DNA from: Caldifarciminota bacterium
GTDB taxonomy: Bacteria > Hydrothermota > Hydrothermia > S141-80
DNA length: 9,391 nucleotides
Assembly: GCA_027053375.1 (NCBI GenBank)
Contig: JALUJC010000130.1
Span: 1 to 9,391, forward strand
Direction of reading: 5' to 3'
Shown: positions 6,929 through 9,391 of the stretch, piece by piece
Position numbering within the stretch: the stretch's first letter is position 1
Layout: each line of letters starts with the position of its first letter
Position numbers and translations under genes: made by a program
The notes under the pieces: model-generated
Database searches by the model: none
Told to the model about the DNA's origin: nothing
What the model saw: the letters and a program-made list of their open reading frames with translations, nothing else

Positions 6929-8277
6929 TTCTCTTCCCGCACGTTGGGAAACACGATTTTCCCTTTCCCAAGATTCTTCGCCCGATACAGACGCTCATCC
7001 GCCAAAACCAGGTAATCCCTGGCCGAAGGGGTGGTCAGTTCTGTGGCGTCCACCACCCCCATGCAGAAAGTCAGTTTGTGGTTCTGACAGGCTTCGGTTT
7101 GTTCCCATTCCTTCATCAGATTGGCCACCACGATCAGCGCTTCCCGCGCCCGTGTCCCGGGAAAAAGAAGGGCAAATTCGTCGCCACCATACCGGGCCAC
7201 CACATCGGTTTTTCGGACCCGGTTCTTCAAAAAGGTGGCCACTTCAATCAGCATACGATCCCCGGTCTCATGTCCATGACGGTCATTGACATACTTGAAC
7301 CCATCCAGGTCCAGAAGCACAATGGAAAAGGGAATCCGATGCGCAATCCAGGCGTTCAGTGCCCGGTCCAGTTCCATGAGCAATGCACGACGGTTGGCGA
7401 CGCCTGTCAGTTCATCGGTCATGGCCATGGTTTCAAACTTTTGCCTGCTCTCCTCCACCCGCGACCACTGATCCACAATGGGACCAATATCCATAAGAAA
7501 ATAAGCGGCACCAATCAGCTCCCCCTGGTACATCACGGGTGCTTCACGGATGGAGATCTTCCGTCCCGAGGAGGTCACCAGAAACGGTACACTGGGATTG
7601 ATCAGTGGAGCGGCACCAAAAGCCTCCTCCAGCGTTTTTCCCGCAAGCTGATCCGCCGGCGCCGCCAGAAGTTCACTGGCGGTCGGGTTGACGAACAGCA
7701 CACGGTTCTCCACATCGGTCACCAGAAGTCCGATGGTGGAACGGGCAAGAATCTGCTGAAAGAGATCGTCGGCATGTTCAAAAGGAAAAGGACGAATCAG
7801 GGACTGAGAGATCAGGCTTTCCGACAGAACCACAAGAAAAAGCCCCTGGGAGGCCAGGAGGAGAAAAGGCTCCTGCACAACTGCCGCATAGGCAAGAATC
7901 CCAAGAATCCCGGTGAGAATCACCAGGCGGAGACGAAGGGCCTGAAGGAAACGATAGGATGGCTTTGAGCGCCCCATCAGGAATGCCAGTCCCATGGAAA
8001 CACCCCAGATCAGCAGCAGGATCGTATAGATGGAAAAGAAAGGGAACGGAAAAAAAGCTTTTCCCACGGTCCTCCGCAGCATGTGCCGGAGCGAATGGTA
8101 ACGGAGTGCCAGAAACCCCATCCATCCCGAGAGCAACACCAGGGTTCCCCAGGGTTGCACATCCGCCTCCACCAGCGCGGGAAGGAGAAGCAGGTAAAGT
8201 CCCATCCACAGGGGATAAAGCCGCGATTTCCCCCGCCAGAGAACCAGAACACCCACAGACCAGTACAGAACGTGCAA
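6925..8277 (-). CDS. Membrane-bound PAS-GGDEF diguanylate cyclase
   Basis: The N-terminal 160 residues form about six membrane segments (near 1-15, 22-40, 43-60, 80-102, 115-133, 137-155). A PAS sensor domain follows (about 172-265, ILARSTIGLLVTDVENRVLFVN), then a GGDEF domain (about 282-447). The active-site signature RYGGDEF is intact (364-368), with metal and substrate residues in LLDLDGFKYVND (323-332). An RxxD inhibitory site (Arg355-Asp358) lies five residues before it, as in PleD, so product inhibition by c-di-GMP is expected. The enzyme should condense two GTP to c-di-GMP in response to a membrane or PAS-sensed cue. The start is TTG at 8277: no ATG, GTG or TTG lies further upstream in frame before a TGA, and AGGGGGTGA sits at the right distance. 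It has its own promoter (8298-8326). No EAL or HD-GYP partner is in the window. Confidence 0.93.
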   Translation of the reverse strand: MHVLYWSVGVLVLWRGKSRLYPLWMGLYLLLLPALVEADVQPWGTLVLLSGWMGFLALRYHSLRHMLRRTVGKAFFPFPFFSIYTILLLIWGVSMGLAFLMGRSKPSYRFLQALRLRLVILTGILGILAYAAVVQEPFLLLASQGLFLVVLSESLISQSLIRPFPFEHADDLFQQILARSTIGLLVTDVENRVLFVNPTASELLAAPADQLAGKTLEEAFGAAPLINPSVPFLVTSSGRKISIREAPVMYQGELIGAAYFLMDIGPIVDQWSRVEESRQKFETMAMTDELTGVANRRALLMELDRALNAWIAHRIPFSIVLLDLDGFKYVNDRHGHETGDRMLIEVATFLKNRVRKTDVVARYGGDEFALLFPGTRAREALIVVANLMKEWEQTEACQNHKLTFCMGVVDATELTTPSARDYLVLADERLYRAKNLGKGKIVFPNVREEN

Positions 8278-8297
8278 TTGATCACCCCCTGTTCCGT

Positions 8298-8326
8298 ATT
8301 GTACGGGGAGATCACAGGCGGATCAA
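8298..8326 (-). promoter_or_regulatory. Sigma70-type promoter of the diguanylate cyclase gene
   Basis: On the minus strand: -35 box TTGATC (8321-8326), 17-base spacer, -10 box TACAAT (8298-8303). The predicted start near 8291 leaves a leader of only about 14 bases, just enough for the AGGGGGTGA ribosome site before the TTG start at 8277. This short leader supports the TTG start. The same layout is used by the fadN operon promoter. Confidence 0.7.
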
Positions 8327-8457
8327 GAACCCCAAAAAGCCGCATGCCATCCAGGGAATAATGGAGCAGGGTGGGCTGGCACCCATCTCCACATTCCCCT
8401 CCCACACCCTCCGATCATGATGAGGGACACGAAGGAAGGAACGGCCCAGAACTTCAC
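8323..8457 (-). CDS. Possible small lipoprotein, 44 residues (uncertain)
   Basis: In the gap between the ABC ATPase and the diguanylate cyclase, a GTG-started frame encodes a peptide whose first residues are (V/M)KFWAVPSFVSLIMIGGC. This has the layout of a lipoprotein signal: a lysine, a hydrophobic core and a lipobox-like IGGC. The mature part would be a 27-residue tryptophan- and proline-rich tail starting CGRGMWRW. The start lies 4 bases after the ATPase stop, consistent with coupled translation, but no good Shine-Dalgarno is visible. The 3' end runs into the -35 box of the next promoter. I recognise no family, and chance cannot be excluded for so short a frame. Confidence 0.25.
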   Translation of the reverse strand: MKFWAVPSFVSLIMIGGCGRGMWRWVPAHPAPLFPGWHAAFWGS

Positions 8458-8461
8458 GGCA

Positions 8462-9154
8462 TCAGCCCGTGGAAGCTGATGCGGTCTCAAGCTGACCATC
8501 CCGCATCCGCAGAATTCGTTCAGCCCGGCGAGCCACCCCGGGGTCATGGGTCACCACGAGGATGGTGCGCCCCTCCTGGTGAAGTTCATGGAAAAGCGCA
8601 AGAATTTCCTCACCCGTTCGGGAATCCAGGTTTCCCGTTGGTTCGTCCGCAAGGATCAGGGAAGGATCATTGGCCAGCGCCCGCGCAATGGCCACACGCT
8701 GGGCTTCTCCCCCCGAGATCTCCGTGGGTGTGTGGTGAATCCGGTGTCCCAGACCCACCCGTTCAAGCAGGGAGGACGCACGGCGAAGCCGTTCCCTGCG
8801 CGGAACACCTGCATACATCATGGGCAGCGCCACATTTTCAAGGAGGGAAAGTCGTGGCAGAAGATTGAACTGCTGAAACACAAAGCCGATTTTCTCCCGC
8901 CGGATGCGGGCACGTTCCTGCTCTCCCAGATGAACCGTTTCCACACCGTCCAGCTGGTAAGATCCGGAAGTGGGGGTGAGCAGGCATCCCAGGATGTGCA
9001 TCAGGGTGCTTTTGCCAGACCCCGAAGGTCCCATGAGGGACACATACTCTCCCTGCTGAATCTGAAAGGTCACCCCGCGCAGGGCCGGCACATCCACCGA
9101 ACCCCGCCGGTACACATGGACCAGATCCCGGACCTCAATGACGGGGGCGCCCAT
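8462..9154 (-). CDS. ABC transporter ATPase, LolD/MacB type
   Basis: A complete 230-residue nucleotide-binding subunit: Walker [10 protein letters not shown] (42-50), Q-loop VFQQFNLLP (Gln94), signature [15 protein letters not shown] (146-160), Walker B LILADEP (166-172) followed by TGNLDS, and the switch histidine in VVTHD (His203). The TGNLDS and SGGE forms are typical of the LolD/MacB/FtsE group, which works with FtsX-like permeases in lipoprotein release, drug or peptide efflux, or cell-envelope tasks. The gene overlaps the end of an upstream adaptor gene by 20 bases, so the system is likely MacA-MacB-like. The permease is not fused and is not downstream; it may lie beyond the right edge. 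An AAGGAG lies only 2 bases before the ATG, so an initiation site slightly inside cannot be excluded. It sits in the inner membrane complex on the cytoplasmic side. Confidence 0.93.
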   Translation of the reverse strand: MGAPVIEVRDLVHVYRRGSVDVPALRGVTFQIQQGEYVSLMGPSGSGKSTLMHILGCLLTPTSGSYQLDGVETVHLGEQERARIRREKIGFVFQQFNLLPRLSLLENVALPMMYAGVPRRERLRRASSLLERVGLGHRIHHTPTEISGGEAQRVAIARALANDPSLILADEPTGNLDSRTGEEILALFHELHQEGRTILVVTHDPGVARRAERILRMRDGQLETASASTG

Positions 9155-9391
9155 GGCTCCTTCCGCCCTTCCTTCCCCCTTTTCCGGGAAAGGTACGAAG
9201 GCTCACCTGGACCGGCATCCCCTCCCGAAGGATCCGCTGTATCCGGGCGGGACCCACGATCACCGTATCCCCTTCCTGCAGACCCTCCCGCACCCCCCGA
9301 AGCCGTTGCAGGCGTTCCTGTCAACCGCCACTCCAAGATTGGCAGGCTTCAGGGCGTTTACGGGGCATGCCGCCACACACCGGTGGCATGA
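9135..9391 (-). CDS. C-terminal part of a MacA/HlyD-type periplasmic adaptor, frame apparently broken
   Basis: The last open frame (9320 to 9135) reads GVREGLQEGDTVIVGP, then REGMPVQVSLRTFPGK, the typical end of an RND/MacA-type membrane fusion protein (sGL-eGD-Vv-GP ... l-eGmpV-v). It ends 20 bases inside the ABC ATPase gene, the usual adaptor-ATPase arrangement. Further upstream this frame has a TGA at 9321-9323. The likely continuation lies in the other two frames: LKPANLGVAVD (up to about 9322) and, before that, ATGVWRHAP (about 9390-9362). Joining them needs about one extra base in the CCCC run at 9362-9365 and one near 9320 or in the G-run at 9293-9298. Either the gene is decaying, or the sequence has small indels here. 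The adaptor would sit in the periplasm and bridge the ATPase/permease to the outer membrane. Confidence 0.6.

Noticed and set aside
6874..7968. A 364-codon plus-strand frame opposite the diguanylate cyclase
   Set aside because: Antisense to an intact PAS-GGDEF gene with RBS and promoter; no recognisable motif in the plus frame.
8370..8385. Short hairpin GGGTG/CACCC after the ABC ATPase as a terminator
   Set aside because: Only a 5-bp stem, and no U-tract follows on the transcript.
9260..9391. Minus-strand frame resembling a ferredoxin (CHRCVAACPVNAL ... CNGFGGCGRVC), with cysteine spacing close to the two 4Fe-4S motifs
   Set aside because: The second motif has Phe in place of one Cys and Arg in place of Pro. 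The frame stops by 9260 and overlaps an adaptor frame (GLQEGDTVIVGP) that fits the ATPase neighbour. Shifted CTG-C and GTG-C codons readily create Cys in this DNA. A frame-aware search with upstream sequence would settle it.

Overview
This 9.4 kb window looks like chromosomal DNA from a diderm (Gram-negative-type) bacterium of moderately high GC content, with good AGGAGG-type Shine-Dalgarno sites and sigma70-like promoters. The evidence for an outer membrane is a POTRA/beta-barrel Omp85-family gene, a MacA/HlyD-type adaptor tail and a LolD/MacB-type ATPase. I cannot name the species or phylum. There is no rRNA, tRNA, CRISPR array, insertion sequence or phage gene, and no gene-free gap longer than about 190 bases.

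Left part, plus strand (1-1447): the end of a hybrid histidine kinase (PAS tail, HisKA, HATPase, C-terminal receiver), entering from outside the window. Its stop codon overlaps a broken fragment of a P1/DmpA-type (family S58) peptidase. The fragment is cut at both ends, carries an apparent one-base frameshift, and runs 7 bases into the 3' end of the convergent outer-membrane gene.

Centre, minus strand (6906 down to 1441): a tightly packed operon starting at a clear promoter (TTGAAG, 17 bp, TACAAT). Gene order is a fused 3-hydroxyacyl-CoA dehydrogenase/enoyl-CoA hydratase (FadN-like, 793 aa), a macrodomain protein, a secreted TPR-repeat protein, and a compact Omp85/BamA-like protein. Junctions are a 3-base gap, an ATGA overlap and a 9-base gap. 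The operon joins beta-oxidation, ADP-ribose-derivative metabolism and two envelope proteins.

Right part, minus strand (9391 down to 6925): the C-terminal end of a periplasmic adaptor whose reading frame looks broken, an overlapping ABC ATPase, an intergenic stretch with a possible 44-residue lipoprotein, then a membrane-bound PAS-GGDEF diguanylate cyclase with its own promoter (TTGATC, 17 bp, TACAAT) and a TTG start. The permease expected with the ATPase is not in the window.

The most notable items are the S58 relic, the split-frame adaptor end, the mixed metabolic/envelope operon, the two matching promoters and the possible small lipoprotein. I saw no convincing new defence or mobile system.
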